Made by a program: the position numbers and the translations under genes. This document shows, piece after piece, positions 9,131 through 17,789 of a stretch of 37,513 bases of DNA. Source of the DNA: an uncultured Clostridia bacterium (lineage in GTDB: Bacteria > Bacillota > Clostridia > Christensenellales > Borkfalkiaceae); assembly GCA_947631465.1 (NCBI GenBank), contig CANRLK010000015.1, positions 1 through 37,513 of the forward strand, given 5' to 3'. The notes beneath the pieces were generated by a model that was not told the DNA's origin, made no database searches, and saw only the letters and a list, made by a program, of their open reading frames with translations. Every line of letters begins with the position of its first letter. The stretch's first letter is position 1.

Positions 9131-9883
9131 ATGAAAAAGATTTTTGCAGTGGCGCTTGCGTTGTTGTCGGTATTATCGCTCGGCTTGCTCGTACAGCCGA
9201 CATACGGGAAGTATGCAGCAGAGATCCATGTGGGCTCGTTCGAAGTCTCCTTCGCCGCCTCGGTAAAGCCCAACCTTGTCGGCGGAGAAACATTGAACCG
9301 CTATATTAAAGAATATCAGAGATATTTCGGCGTTACGGAAGTAGTATTTGATTTTTATAAAAATCATCCTTTTATAAGTCTAATGAGAGAAATATTGGGA
9401 GGACGGGACGTCGGAGAATATCAAGAGGGCGCAGAAGAGAAGGACAAGGTATGGATGCAATATTGGTTGGGAACTGTGTATGTGCTTTCCGAGAGCGAGA
9501 TCTGCGCCGCTTCCTGCGAGGGGATGTTCAAAGGCTGTTCGTTTTTAAGTAGCGTGACGTTTCGGAATTTCAATACGAGCGGCGTAGAAAACATGAAGGA
9601 GATGTTCTCGGGATGCAGGAACTTGCAAGAGTTAAATCTTACGGGATTTGACACATCGAACGTTTCGGACATGGAGGGTATGTTTTTCGGCTGCGGAAAT
9701 TTGAGGTCGATCGTTGTTTCCGAAAAATGGAGCACGAAAAGTGTGAAGTTTGGGGACAAGATGTTTGAAAACTGCTCTAATCTCAGGGGCGGAAACGGGA
9801 CGGGATATTCTCCCCAAGAGACATCTTATTTCTATGCAAGGATCGACGAAGCGGACGCAAAAGGTTATTTGACAAGAGGTTGA
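9131..9883 (+). CDS. BspA/DUF285-type surface protein with SipW-type signal
   Basis: The protein has 250 residues. The N-terminal signal (about 4-22) ends in QPTYGKYAAEI, again the SipW box. The C-terminal half contains DUF285 leucine-rich-like repeats: CEGMFKGCSFLSSVTFRNFN, VENMKEMFSGCRNLQELNLT and FDTSNVSDMEGMFFGCGNLR (about residues 130-195), each with MF..C..L. These repeats are common in secreted proteins of Firmicutes and Mycoplasma and are thought to bind host or matrix partners. A 15 bp gap to the preceding gene and the terminator after it show it is the last gene of the operon. Ribosome site is weak (AGAG). Confidence 0.82.
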   Translation: MKKIFAVALALLSVLSLGLLVQPTYGKYAAEIHVGSFEVSFAASVKPNLVGGETLNRYIKEYQRYFGVTEVVFDFYKNHPFISLMREILGGRDVGEYQEGAEEKDKVWMQYWLGTVYVLSESEICAASCEGMFKGCSFLSSVTFRNFNTSGVENMKEMFSGCRNLQELNLTGFDTSNVSDMEGMFFGCGNLRSIVVSEKWSTKSVKFGDKMFENCSNLRGGNGTGYSPQETSYFYARIDEADAKGYLTRG

Positions 9884-9905
9884 AAAACCCCCTGAAATTT
9901 CTTTG

Positions 9906-9931
9906 CCCCTGCCTGACGGCAGGGGTTTTTC
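9906..9931 (+). terminator. Terminator of the sipW operon
   Basis: CCCCTGCC (9906-9913) pairs with GGCAGGGG (9918-9925) around TGAC, followed by TTTTT. It starts 22 bp after the last stop codon. Confidence 0.92.
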
Positions 9932-9988
9932 ATATAAGCTTTATGATTATAAAATAACGATTTTCAGTATATTGTCAATTTTATTCTA

Positions 9989-10017
9989 TTGACGGACGGG
10001 GAAACGTGTGGTATAAT
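9989..10017 (+). promoter_or_regulatory. Promoter of the MoxR operon
   Basis: TTGACG (9989-9994), 17 bp, TATAAT (10012-10017), then a 60 nt leader with AGGAGG before the ATG at 10077. Confidence 0.88.
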
Positions 10018-10076
10018 GGGATAAGGTAAGGTATAATTTCAGCCGAAAACCCAAAAAACAGGAGGACTTAAAAACC

Positions 10077-11147
10077 ATGGATGAACAAAATATAAAGCAT
10101 TTTAGTGAAATGATGCAGAACATCTTTGCGCAGATCCGCCGCGACGTCATTGGACAGCAGGACGTCGTCGAAGGGACGATCATCGCCATGATCGCAGGCG
10201 GCAACGTGCTTCTCGAAGGCGTGCCCGGGGTCGGAAAGACCAGGCTCGTGCGCTCGCTCGGCAGGGTGTTCGACTTGCCCTTCTCCCGTATCCAATTTAC
10301 GCCCGACCTCATGCCCGCGGACGTGACGGGCACGAACATCATCATCACCGACGACAAGGGAAATTCGTCCTTCCAATTCCAACAAGGACCGATTTTCAGC
10401 AACATTATTCTCGCGGATGAGATCAACCGTGCAACGCCCAAAACGCAGTCGGCGCTGCTCGAAGCCATGCAGGAGCATAAGGTCACGGTCATGGGCGTTT
10501 CCCGTCCGCTTTTCGAGCCGTTCTTCGTCCTTGCGACGCAGAACCCCATCGAACAGGACGGCACTTATCCGCTGCCCGAGGCGCAGCTCGACCGCTTTAT
10601 GTTCAAGCTCATCGTGCCCAATCCCGAAGTGGACGAACTCAAAGAGATCATCAAGATGACCCAAAAGACGATGGACGAAGTCGCCGACAGGGCATGCACG
10701 GGCGAACAGCTGCTCGAAATGAGAAAGACGGCGAACGAAATTATGGTCGCAGACGCCGTTCTCGACTATACGACAAAGCTCTGCGCCGCGACCCATGCGA
10801 CGAGCAAATATGCAAGCGAAGCCGCGAAGAAATATTTGCGGCTCGGCGTCAGCCCCCGTGCGGGTCAGGCGCTCATTTCCACGGCAAAGGTGCTCGCGCT
10901 CTATAACGGAAGATATAATATTTCGTATAATGATATTAACAAGCTCGCTTATCCCGTGCTTCGGCACAGAATTAAACTCAACTTCGAGGCGATCGCAGAG
11001 CAGATCTCGCCCGATGAGATCATCACCATGATCCTCGACGAGATGAAGAAGGGCATCGACCGCGGACCGTCCATCGCCGAAGTCTCCAAAGAGGATGGGA
11101 TCACCGAGGACGACGAGAAAAAGAAACGCTTTTTCGGCAGAAAGTAA
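10077..11147 (+). CDS. MoxR family AAA+ ATPase
   Basis: The protein has 356 residues. Walker A is GVPGVGKT (48-55), Walker B region IILADEINRATPKTQSALLE (about 107-126), sensor 1 ATQNPIEQDGTYPLPEAQLD (about 157-176). The C-terminus is charged. MoxR ATPases work with VWA-domain proteins as chaperone or metal-insertion systems for membrane or secreted proteins. A DUF58 gene follows 43 bp later and three membrane-bound genes follow after the interposed lipoprotein, as in Bat-type clusters. First gene of the operon, with AGGAGG at good spacing. Confident family call; the client is unknown. Confidence 0.95.
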   Translation: MDEQNIKHFSEMMQNIFAQIRRDVIGQQDVVEGTIIAMIAGGNVLLEGVPGVGKTRLVRSLGRVFDLPFSRIQFTPDLMPADVTGTNIIITDDKGNSSFQFQQGPIFSNIILADEINRATPKTQSALLEAMQEHKVTVMGVSRPLFEPFFVLATQNPIEQDGTYPLPEAQLDRFMFKLIVPNPEVDELKEIIKMTQKTMDEVADRACTGEQLLEMRKTANEIMVADAVLDYTTKLCAATHATSKYASEAAKKYLRLGVSPRAGQALISTAKVLALYNGRYNISYNDINKLAYPVLRHRIKLNFEAIAEQISPDEIITMILDEMKKGIDRGPSIAEVSKEDGITEDDEKKKRFFGRK

Positions 11148-11190
11148 GCGCGGAAGGGAAGCGCGGAAAAACTAAGCGCGGAGGGGAAGG

Positions 11191-12084
11191 ATGGCGTCAT
11201 ACTTAAACAGCGCATTTTTCAATCGGCTGGAAACGCTCGCGCTCAACATGCAGGCGGAGCTGAGGGGCTTTTTCGGCGGGCGGCATCTTGTGAAGTCGTA
11301 CGGGCAGACGGTGGATTTTGCGGACTACCGCGAATACGTCTTGGGCGACGACATCCGCCGTGTCGATTGGAACTTATACAGCCGTTTCAAGAAGCACTAT
11401 CTCAAACTCTTTACGGATGAGCGGCAAATGCACGTTCAGATCTTTCTGGACTGTTCGGCTTCGATGGATATTTCCGAGGAGAAGAAGAGCTATGCGACCG
11501 CGCTTGCGGCGGCGATCGGGTATTTGGGCGTGCACAACAACGACAAAGTATCCTTTCATTTCATGCACGGAGAGAAGGCGGAGAACCCGTTCGGCATGAT
11601 CGTGGGACGGCGGACGTTTTTCTCCGCGATGGGCGCGCTTGAAGCGCAGAAGTGCGAGGGGGAGGCGGATTTTTATGCCGCGTTCCGCTCTACGCCCGTC
11701 TCGCGCAGCGACGGGCTCACCGTGCTCATCTCCGATTTCTTCACCGAGAGCGATTGGAAGAGCGCGGTCAACTATCTCTGTCTCAAAAAGCGGCAGGTCC
11801 TGCTCCTTCAAGTGCTCACGCCCGAGGAAGCCGATCCCAACTTCCTGGGTCGGACCGACCTCATCGACGCCGAGTCCGTGGACGCCGCCGACGGGAAAAA
11901 CATGAAGATCCGCATCACGCGTTCTCTTCTCGAAGCCTATCAAGAGGTGATCGAAGATCTTCGAGGCGAGCTTTCCGCCTTCTCCAAGAAGAAGGGTGTA
12001 GGATTTTTGCCCGTCGTAACCTCCCGCCCCATTGAGCAGTTTATTTTTCAAGATTTATTACGCTATGGCGTAATAAGATCTTGA
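11191..12084 (+). CDS. DUF58 protein with VWA fold
   Basis: The protein has 297 residues. GQTVDFADYREYVLGDDIRRVDW (about 39-61; the DUF58 signature GD.R..DW) is followed by IFLDCSASMD (about 85-94), a VWA metal-site motif DxSxS with Cys at the second position, and LISDFF later. DUF58 proteins are the standard partners of MoxR ATPases, probably bringing membrane clients. It is soluble here. The final residues (LLRYGVIRS) and stop codon are coded by one half of an 18 bp hairpin that extends past the gene, so the 3' end may have been altered by insertion of repeat DNA. Confidence 0.93.
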   Translation: MASYLNSAFFNRLETLALNMQAELRGFFGGRHLVKSYGQTVDFADYREYVLGDDIRRVDWNLYSRFKKHYLKLFTDERQMHVQIFLDCSASMDISEEKKSYATALAAAIGYLGVHNNDKVSFHFMHGEKAENPFGMIVGRRTFFSAMGALEAQKCEGEADFYAAFRSTPVSRSDGLTVLISDFFTESDWKSAVNYLCLKKRQVLLLQVLTPEEADPNFLGRTDLIDAESVDAADGKNMKIRITRSLLEAYQEVIEDLRGELSAFSKKKGVGFLPVVTSRPIEQFIFQDLLRYGVIRS

Positions 12085-12086
12085 AA
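12046..12086 (+). other. Long hairpin across the DUF58 stop codon
   Basis: TTTCAAGATTTATTACGC (12046-12063) pairs with GCGTAATAAGATCTTGAAA (12068-12086) with one bulged base and a TATG loop. There is no T run after it on the plus strand. It may stabilise the moxR-DUF58 part of the transcript or mark an old insertion edge. Confidence 0.7.
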
Positions 12087-12446
12087 GACGGGCGCTCTTT
12101 CCATAAGCGGCGCAGGTGGCGTCTTATAGCCTTCGAAATACTGTGTCGCGTTGAATAGGGTGTGCTTTGCGCCCAAATCTTGCTGTCCCCTTGAGGGGAA
12201 AGTGGCGCGTATGCGCCAAAAGGGGTGTGTGGCAAACGAGCCTTGCACATAAGGATACACCCCCTCAGTCTCGGCTTCGCCTCGACAGCTCCCCCTATTT
12301 CAGAGGGGGCGCCAAGATAGAGAGGAAAACTGCGCGCTCCTTGATCTGCTCGTTTCTGAAAAGAGTAACGGTTACGCATTTATAAGTTGGATAGCTCAAA
12401 AAAATAAGAACAAAGCGGCAATTGTTTGCCGCAAAGGGGGGATAGG
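12085..12446. repeat. Gene-free stretch with two head-to-head dispersed repeats (12181-12313)
   Basis: 12181-12232 is a minus-strand copy whose minus reading has CACACCCCTTTTGGCGC and CCCCTCAAGGGGACAG, like the copy near 26199. 12249-12313 is a plus copy starting ATAAGGATACACCCCCTCAG and ending GAGGGGGCGCC. Both contain nested hairpins. After them comes a GCGGCAATTGTTTGCCGC palindrome (12413-12430) just before the lipoprotein's ribosome site. I see no gene here and no convincing promoter. Confidence 0.65.
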
Positions 12447-14591
12447 ATGAAAAAAAGGAAAAAACTTTTGCTTGCCGCCGCATGTTGTATTGCGGGGCTT
12501 ATGAGCGCGAGCGTCATGATGGCCTGCAAGGGCGGCGAGGATGTGTACGACGATTGGCATCACGACGAAAACTTCCATTGGCGGTACAATTCCAAGGGCG
12601 AAGAGGTCGACAGGGGCATCCATAACTTCCTTTGGTGGGAGTGTACGCTCTGCCATTATCAAAAGACTCCGCCCGAGCACGTCCATTCCTTCGATACGCG
12701 TTGGAGCTACAACGAAATGTATCATTGGCACGCGCAGCTTTGCGACTGCGAGGGCGTGGAAGTCGAGGAGATCTTACATACCTTTGCGGACGGAAGCGAC
12801 GTCTGCTCGGTCTGCGGCTATACCAAGCCGCCTGTCCTCGAAGAGCCCGATGATGAGGACAAACCCGACGAGCCCGATACGCCCTTCTATCCCGAAGACC
12901 CCGACAATAAGCCCGACGACCCCGAGCCCCAGCCGCCCGAAGAGCCCGACGAGCCCGATCCTGAGCCCGAGCCCGATCCTGAGCCTGAACCTGATCCCGA
13001 GCCCGATCCTGAGCCTGAGCCCGAACCCGAGCCTGAGCCCGAACCCGAGCCTGAACCCGAGCCAGAACCCGATCCCGATGAGCCCGACACGCCCGATCCC
13101 GATCCCGAGCCCGAGCCTGAGAATCCTGGGCCCGTAAATCCCGAGCCTGAGAATCCTGGGCCCGTAAATCCCGAGCCTGAGAATCCTGGGCCCGAAAATC
13201 CCGGGCCTGTAGATCCCGAGCCCGAGAAGTCCGATCCGAACAAGCCGCCGTTTTTCGGCGAAGAGAGCGGCGACGGCGACGGGTCGGGGCAGGGAAGCGG
13301 CTCGGGCGGCTATGACAGCGGCTCGCCCAACTTAGAGGCGCAAAAGTATCTCATCTTCACTCCGCTCATCAATGCGGAGGGGGTGACCTACGCCTACACC
13401 GTTAAGGCGGACAAAGACAAGAACACGAACAAGTACATCGAGATCCCGAACACCTATCAAGGGCAGCCCGTCGTTGCGATCGACGACAACGGCTTCTCAG
13501 ACATGTCCACCCTTCAAACGATCTTCATCCCGAGCAGCATCACGCGCATCGGCTATGAGGCGTTTTGCAAGAGCACGAACCTCAAAGCGATCACGATCCC
13601 CGACTCCGTGACTTTCATCGACGGGCGGGCGTTTGCGTACTGTTCGGGCTTGAAGAGCGTCAAGCTCCCCGTCAACAAGGAGTATACCAAGATCGAGTAC
13701 GAGACCTTCACCTATTGCACGGGGCTTGGGGACATCTTCATTCCCCATCAGATCACCTATATCACGACCCGCGCCTTCGAGTACGCGAAGATGAAGTCGA
13801 TCACCCTCGGCAAGGGGCTCACAAAGATCGGGCATCAGGCGTTCAACCAATCGACGATCACGAACGGCGTAGCGATCTACGACCTCGAACAGTGGTGCAG
13901 GATCGAGTTCCCGTCGCAGATCTCCACGCCGCTCTTTTGGGGGCATAAGCTCTACATCATCAATGAAAAAACCCAGCGGCTCGACGAACTCAAAACGCTC
14001 GTCATTCCGAGCTCAATCAAAACCCTCGGAAGATTCCAATTCGGCGGCTGTACGTCCATCACTTCGGTGGACATGAGCGGCGTCGAAGAGGTCAAGGACG
14101 AAGTGTTCATCAACTGCACGAAGATCAAGTCCGTCAAATTGCCCGAGAATTTGACCTACTTTACGTCCAACCTCTTTTATAACTGCGCATCGCTCGAAGA
14201 GATCACCGTCCCGAAGGGCATTACGAGTATCCCTTACTGCTGTTTCTATAACTGCTCGTCCCTCAAAACGATCACTTTCCTTGGGAAAGTCACCTTCTTC
14301 GGGTCGCTCGCGATCAACGGCTGCCAAGCCCTTCAGACCATCGTCTATCCCGGGACGGAAGCCGATTGGAAGAACGTCATCAAGCGCGACGGCTATATGT
14401 GGTCGAGCTCGACGGGGAATTTCACGATCAAGTTCGTGGACGGCAGTACCTTGACCAAGGCGCAGGATATCCAAAAGTACACGGACTACGGTCCTGGGCA
14501 GTATCCGCAGGAATCGGGCTTTGCGGCGATTTCCGTCGGCGGAAGCGCGTCCGAGAAAACCGAGAAGAAAGAAAGCGAAAATATTCAATAA
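12447..14591 (+). CDS. BspA-like leucine-rich-repeat lipoprotein with N-terminal His/Cys module
   Basis: The protein has 714 residues from the ATG at 12447, chosen because GGGGGGATAGG precedes it. A lipoprotein signal ends at MMAC (Cys about 28). Residues 30-125 hold two copies of a His/Cys module: HDENFHWR...CTLCHY and HVHSFDTRWSYNEMYHWH...CSVCGY. Then a Pro/Glu/Asp spacer (about 130-275), a Gly/Ser stretch, and LRR_5/BspA repeats such as IFIPSSITRIGYEAF and ITIPDSVTFIDGRAFAYC (about 300-660). It is a surface adhesin-type protein. It sits inside the MoxR operon, between DUF58 and the membrane genes, next to dispersed repeats; whether it belongs functionally is open. Confidence 0.88.
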   Translation: MKKRKKLLLAAACCIAGLMSASVMMACKGGEDVYDDWHHDENFHWRYNSKGEEVDRGIHNFLWWECTLCHYQKTPPEHVHSFDTRWSYNEMYHWHAQLCDCEGVEVEEILHTFADGSDVCSVCGYTKPPVLEEPDDEDKPDEPDTPFYPEDPDNKPDDPEPQPPEEPDEPDPEPEPDPEPEPDPEPDPEPEPEPEPEPEPEPEPEPEPDPDEPDTPDPDPEPEPENPGPVNPEPENPGPVNPEPENPGPENPGPVDPEPEKSDPNKPPFFGEESGDGDGSGQGSGSGGYDSGSPNLEAQKYLIFTPLINAEGVTYAYTVKADKDKNTNKYIEIPNTYQGQPVVAIDDNGFSDMSTLQTIFIPSSITRIGYEAFCKSTNLKAITIPDSVTFIDGRAFAYCSGLKSVKLPVNKEYTKIEYETFTYCTGLGDIFIPHQITYITTRAFEYAKMKSITLGKGLTKIGHQAFNQSTITNGVAIYDLEQWCRIEFPSQISTPLFWGHKLYIINEKTQRLDELKTLVIPSSIKTLGRFQFGGCTSITSVDMSGVEEVKDEVFINCTKIKSVKLPENLTYFTSNLFYNCASLEEITVPKGITSIPYCCFYNCSSLKTITFLGKVTFFGSLAINGCQALQTIVYPGTEADWKNVIKRDGYMWSSSTGNFTIKFVDGSTLTKAQDIQKYTDYGPGQYPQESGFAAISVGGSASEKTEKKESENIQ
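13111..13200 (+). repeat. 30 bp direct repeat, three units, in the Pro/Glu spacer
   Basis: Units at 13111-13140, 13141-13170 and 13171-13200 are identical except one base in the third. Each codes for PEPENPGPVN. The copy number is likely to vary between strains. Confidence 0.9.
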
Positions 14592-14635
14592 TTCATAAAA
14601 TTTGTATCAAACAATGACCGTCGAGGAGGGGTTTT

Positions 14636-15763
14636 ATGAGCGAAGAGCGGCTCTTTGAAAAATACAGGCGCAGGCTCATGCGGATCGGGCTTCAAAAGTC
14701 CTTTTTGTGGGCAGTCGCGGTGGGCTTTTTGATCGAGTTTGTGGCGGCGTTCGTCATTTGGTTCTTCCATTGGAGCGTCCTCGTCTCGGTGCTCGTGATG
14801 CTTGCCGCGCTTGCGATTTCGACCCTGCTTGCGACGGTCGTCATCTACAATCTCTTTTACCGACCGACCCGGGCGCGGGTGGCGCGTATGATCGACAGGC
14901 TCGGGCTCGAAGAGCGGTTCGTCACGATGTGCGAACACGAGGGGGACAGCTCCTCGATCGCCAACATCCAGCGCGAGGATGCGAAGAAGCGTTTGGAGAC
15001 GGCGAGCGAAAAGCGGTTTTTCTTCCGTCTTTCCAAGGCGGGAGCGATTTGTCTGTGCGTTTCGATCGTCTTTGGGCTGACGATGGGCATTTTGTCGGCG
15101 GTCTCGGCGGGCGGGCTCATTCCGAGCGCGAACGAGATCTTTACGGGAAAGCCCGACGAAGAGGACAAAAACAGCGAGGACGAAGGGGAAAATTCGTGTA
15201 TTATCGTCTATGTCGCGGGCGAGGGGGGCACGTTGGGCGGCCAGACCGTCCAGCGGCTTCAAAAGGGCGAGGATACGACCCCCGTCACCGCGCTTCCCGA
15301 CATGGGATATGAGTTTGCGGGCTGGTCGGACGGCGACCCGCGGGCAACGCGCGTTGACTATAACGTGCAGACGAGCATGACGCTCACCGCGATGTTTGTA
15401 AAGAAAGCGGAAGTGGAGCTTCCCGAAGTACCGGGAGGCGGCGGCTCGGGCGAAGGCGGCCCAGGCGGCGACGTCAACACGGGCGACGCGGGACTCGGCG
15501 GCGGCTCGGGCGGCAGCGGCAACAGCGGAGAGATGGAAGGCGACGACGTCAACGGCGATTCGGGCGGCGGCGCGGGCGCAATGAAGGATAAAGAGGACAA
15601 CTCCGTCATTGACGGCGCGAGCGACTATAAATATGTGTTCGACTATGACGCGGAGATCGAGGCGCTCTTGAATGACGAGAACCTGCCCGACGAAGTCAAG
15701 GACTTTTTGAATCACTATCTCGACGCGCTCAAACAGATGCAGGAAGCGGACAAAAACGCATAA
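14636..15763 (+). CDS. Membrane protein with InlB-type repeat, MoxR operon
   Basis: The protein has 375 residues. Membrane segments at about 23-43, 47-70 and 137-160; between them ARVARMIDRLGLEERFVTMCE resembles the cytoplasmic segment of DUF4175-like proteins found in MoxR/Bat clusters. After the third segment comes an InlB B-type repeat (about 186-258) with GYEFAGWSDGD and MTLTAMFVKK, then a Gly/Ser/Asp-rich linker and a short helical tail. The extracytoplasmic part may bind a surface partner. Ribosome site GAGGAGGGG, and the next gene follows after 12 bp, so co-transcription is likely. Exact function unknown. Confidence 0.75.
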   Translation: MSEERLFEKYRRRLMRIGLQKSFLWAVAVGFLIEFVAAFVIWFFHWSVLVSVLVMLAALAISTLLATVVIYNLFYRPTRARVARMIDRLGLEERFVTMCEHEGDSSSIANIQREDAKKRLETASEKRFFFRLSKAGAICLCVSIVFGLTMGILSAVSAGGLIPSANEIFTGKPDEEDKNSEDEGENSCIIVYVAGEGGTLGGQTVQRLQKGEDTTPVTALPDMGYEFAGWSDGDPRATRVDYNVQTSMTLTAMFVKKAEVELPEVPGGGGSGEGGPGGDVNTGDAGLGGGSGGSGNSGEMEGDDVNGDSGGGAGAMKDKEDNSVIDGASDYKYVFDYDAEIEALLNDENLPDEVKDFLNHYLDALKQMQEADKNA

Positions 15764-15775
15764 GGGGGAGAGGCT

Positions 15776-17770
15776 GTGGTATTTCGTTGGTTGCTGCCCT
15801 TGGGTTTTTTGGGACTTTTGAGCTTGATCGGCTTGATCATCATCTATATTCTCAAACCCAAGTATACCGAGCGAAGGGTATCGAGCACGATCCCGTGGAA
15901 ACTTGCGCTCAAAAAGCGGAAGAAATTTCCCTTCGACCGTTTTTCCAACCTGCTCGTGTTTTTGTGTCAGGTGGCGATCCTGTCCGCGGGCGCGATGATC
16001 TTGGCGCAGCCCACTCTGCTCGACGAAGATCTCATCGACCAAGGAGTGGAGAAGATCATCATTCTCGATGCGGGCATGAACATGCGCGCAAAGTATGCGG
16101 AATATGACGGGCAGTACAATTTGACCCGATTCGAGCGGGCGATCAACGAGATCAAGGCGGAGATCGACAAGGTGCTCTATGAGGACGACGGCACAATCTC
16201 GGTCATCATGGCGGAGAAAGAGCCGCGGTTTTTGCTCGAAGACATGGGCAGAGAGGATTATACGACCATCGTCACCGCGCTCGACGAGGCGGAATGTTCC
16301 TATTCCGTGCCCGACTTGCAGGGGGCGGTGCTTGCGGCGCAGGAAAAGATGAGCGTCAATCCCCAGGCGCATGTGGAGATCTTTTCGGGCACGGACTTCG
16401 GCTACATGGGCGAAGCGGTCACCGTGCACAATTTATCGAGCGCGTCGCAGGAGTGGAACATCGCGATTTTGAGCGCGACCCCCTCGTATGTGGACAACCA
16501 ATATTATTTTGAAGTAGAAGTCGCAGCCTATGGGAACGTGTCCAAGGCGACGACTCTTTATATCGACGTTTTGGGCGTAAATGACGGCGTGGAGATCAAG
16601 GATTTCAAGGGCTTGCACATGCCCGTCACCTTCGAAGTGGACGCAAACCACTACGAGACGGGAGTGAAGCAGACGCTCAAAATCGAGGCGACGGACGTCA
16701 GCATCGGCGGCGACCCCGCCTGGTGGGTGCCCTCCTTCCGCGAAGTCAAGATGGAATTTCGCGATTTGGACGATTCCATCGAAGAGGACAATTATATCTA
16801 TGTCTATGGCGGCGAGCGCGACGAGATCAAGGTGCAGTATTACAGCGCGCGCCGCAACATGTTTTTCTTTTTGACCTTTTATTCCATTCAGGAATCCATG
16901 CGGGACGTGCGCGAAGTCACTTTCGATCCCGTCTATGACATCGACGAAGAGCCGAGAAAAAAGGGCTTCGACTTTTACATCTATGAGCACGACGTGCCGC
17001 TCGAAACCTTCGACGGCGGGCTGCCCGACGACGGCGTGACGATCTTCTGCGACCCCACGCCTGAGATTTTGGAGTACGTCAACATCGGCGTGACGACGCA
17101 GGGGCGCATTCCCGTTGACAAGGAGACCACCCTCACCCGCGGCACGCCCAGCCCGATCACCGCAAACATTGACGCCGAGCGCATTACGATCTCGGAGTAC
17201 TTGAAGGTCATCCCAAATGCGGGCTCGGGCTTTGAGTCGCTGCTCTTCTGCGGGGACGACCCCGTGCTGTTCTCCAAAAAGCAGGGCGCGTCGCAGATCG
17301 TCATCATGCCGTTTTCGGTCAACCAATCCAACGTCTACATCGGACCGCTTCCGATGCTCTTTTACAACATCATCGATTATTTCATGCCCTTGACGCTCAC
17401 CGAGTACGCCTTCGAGGTGGACGATACCGTCACCTTGAACTGCAAGGGGGTGCGGATAGACGTGAACGACCCCTTGGGGGACAAAGTGGACGAGCTCAGA
17501 GAGTTCCCCGCGGACTATCCGCTCGAAAAAGTCGGAACGTACCGCTTTACGACCCTGTTCGCGCTCAACAAGCCCAACGAAGTGAAGCGGGTATATGTGC
17601 GTCCGCCCATGTCCGAGAGCTGCCTCTTTCAGATCGCCGATCTCGGGCTCACCCTCGACAACGACGAGGTCTATTTGGAACACATGAAGGACGTGTTCGT
17701 CTGGTTCGCCGCCGCCATCGTGCTGCTGCTCTTTGCCGAGTGGTGGCTGCAATACAAGGACATCATATAG
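15776..17770 (+). CDS. BatA-like membrane protein with degenerate VWA domain
   Basis: The protein has 664 residues from a GTG at 15776 after AAGGGGGAGAGG. N-terminal membrane segments (about 5-28 and 58-80) with the BatA-like intervening loop (IPWKLALKKRKKFPF) precede a VWA-like domain starting KIIILDAGMNMRAK. The metal site reads DAGMN instead of DxSxS, so metal binding is doubtful. A long beta-rich extracytoplasmic part follows, and a final membrane segment (about 637-656). This architecture is known in MoxR-linked aerotolerance/Bat clusters. It pairs with the next VWA protein, and with the DUF58/MoxR pair could form an envelope assembly complex. Confidence 0.8.
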   Translation: MVFRWLLPLGFLGLLSLIGLIIIYILKPKYTERRVSSTIPWKLALKKRKKFPFDRFSNLLVFLCQVAILSAGAMILAQPTLLDEDLIDQGVEKIIILDAGMNMRAKYAEYDGQYNLTRFERAINEIKAEIDKVLYEDDGTISVIMAEKEPRFLLEDMGREDYTTIVTALDEAECSYSVPDLQGAVLAAQEKMSVNPQAHVEIFSGTDFGYMGEAVTVHNLSSASQEWNIAILSATPSYVDNQYYFEVEVAAYGNVSKATTLYIDVLGVNDGVEIKDFKGLHMPVTFEVDANHYETGVKQTLKIEATDVSIGGDPAWWVPSFREVKMEFRDLDDSIEEDNYIYVYGGERDEIKVQYYSARRNMFFFLTFYSIQESMRDVREVTFDPVYDIDEEPRKKGFDFYIYEHDVPLETFDGGLPDDGVTIFCDPTPEILEYVNIGVTTQGRIPVDKETTLTRGTPSPITANIDAERITISEYLKVIPNAGSGFESLLFCGDDPVLFSKKQGASQIVIMPFSVNQSNVYIGPLPMLFYNIIDYFMPLTLTEYAFEVDDTVTLNCKGVRIDVNDPLGDKVDELREFPADYPLEKVGTYRFTTLFALNKPNEVKRVYVRPPMSESCLFQIADLGLTLDNDEVYLEHMKDVFVWFAAAIVLLLFAEWWLQYKDII

Positions 17771-17789
17771 GAAGGGGGGAAAAGAGAAC

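Noticed and set aside
12887-13243. Ser/Gly repeat protein on the minus strand
   Set aside because: It is the reverse reading of the Pro/Glu/Asp repeat in the lipoprotein gene.
14585-16429. Long open frame on the minus strand
   Set aside because: It is antisense to three well supported plus-strand genes, has Arg/His-rich low-complexity protein and no ribosome site; it arises from the codon bias of the real genes.
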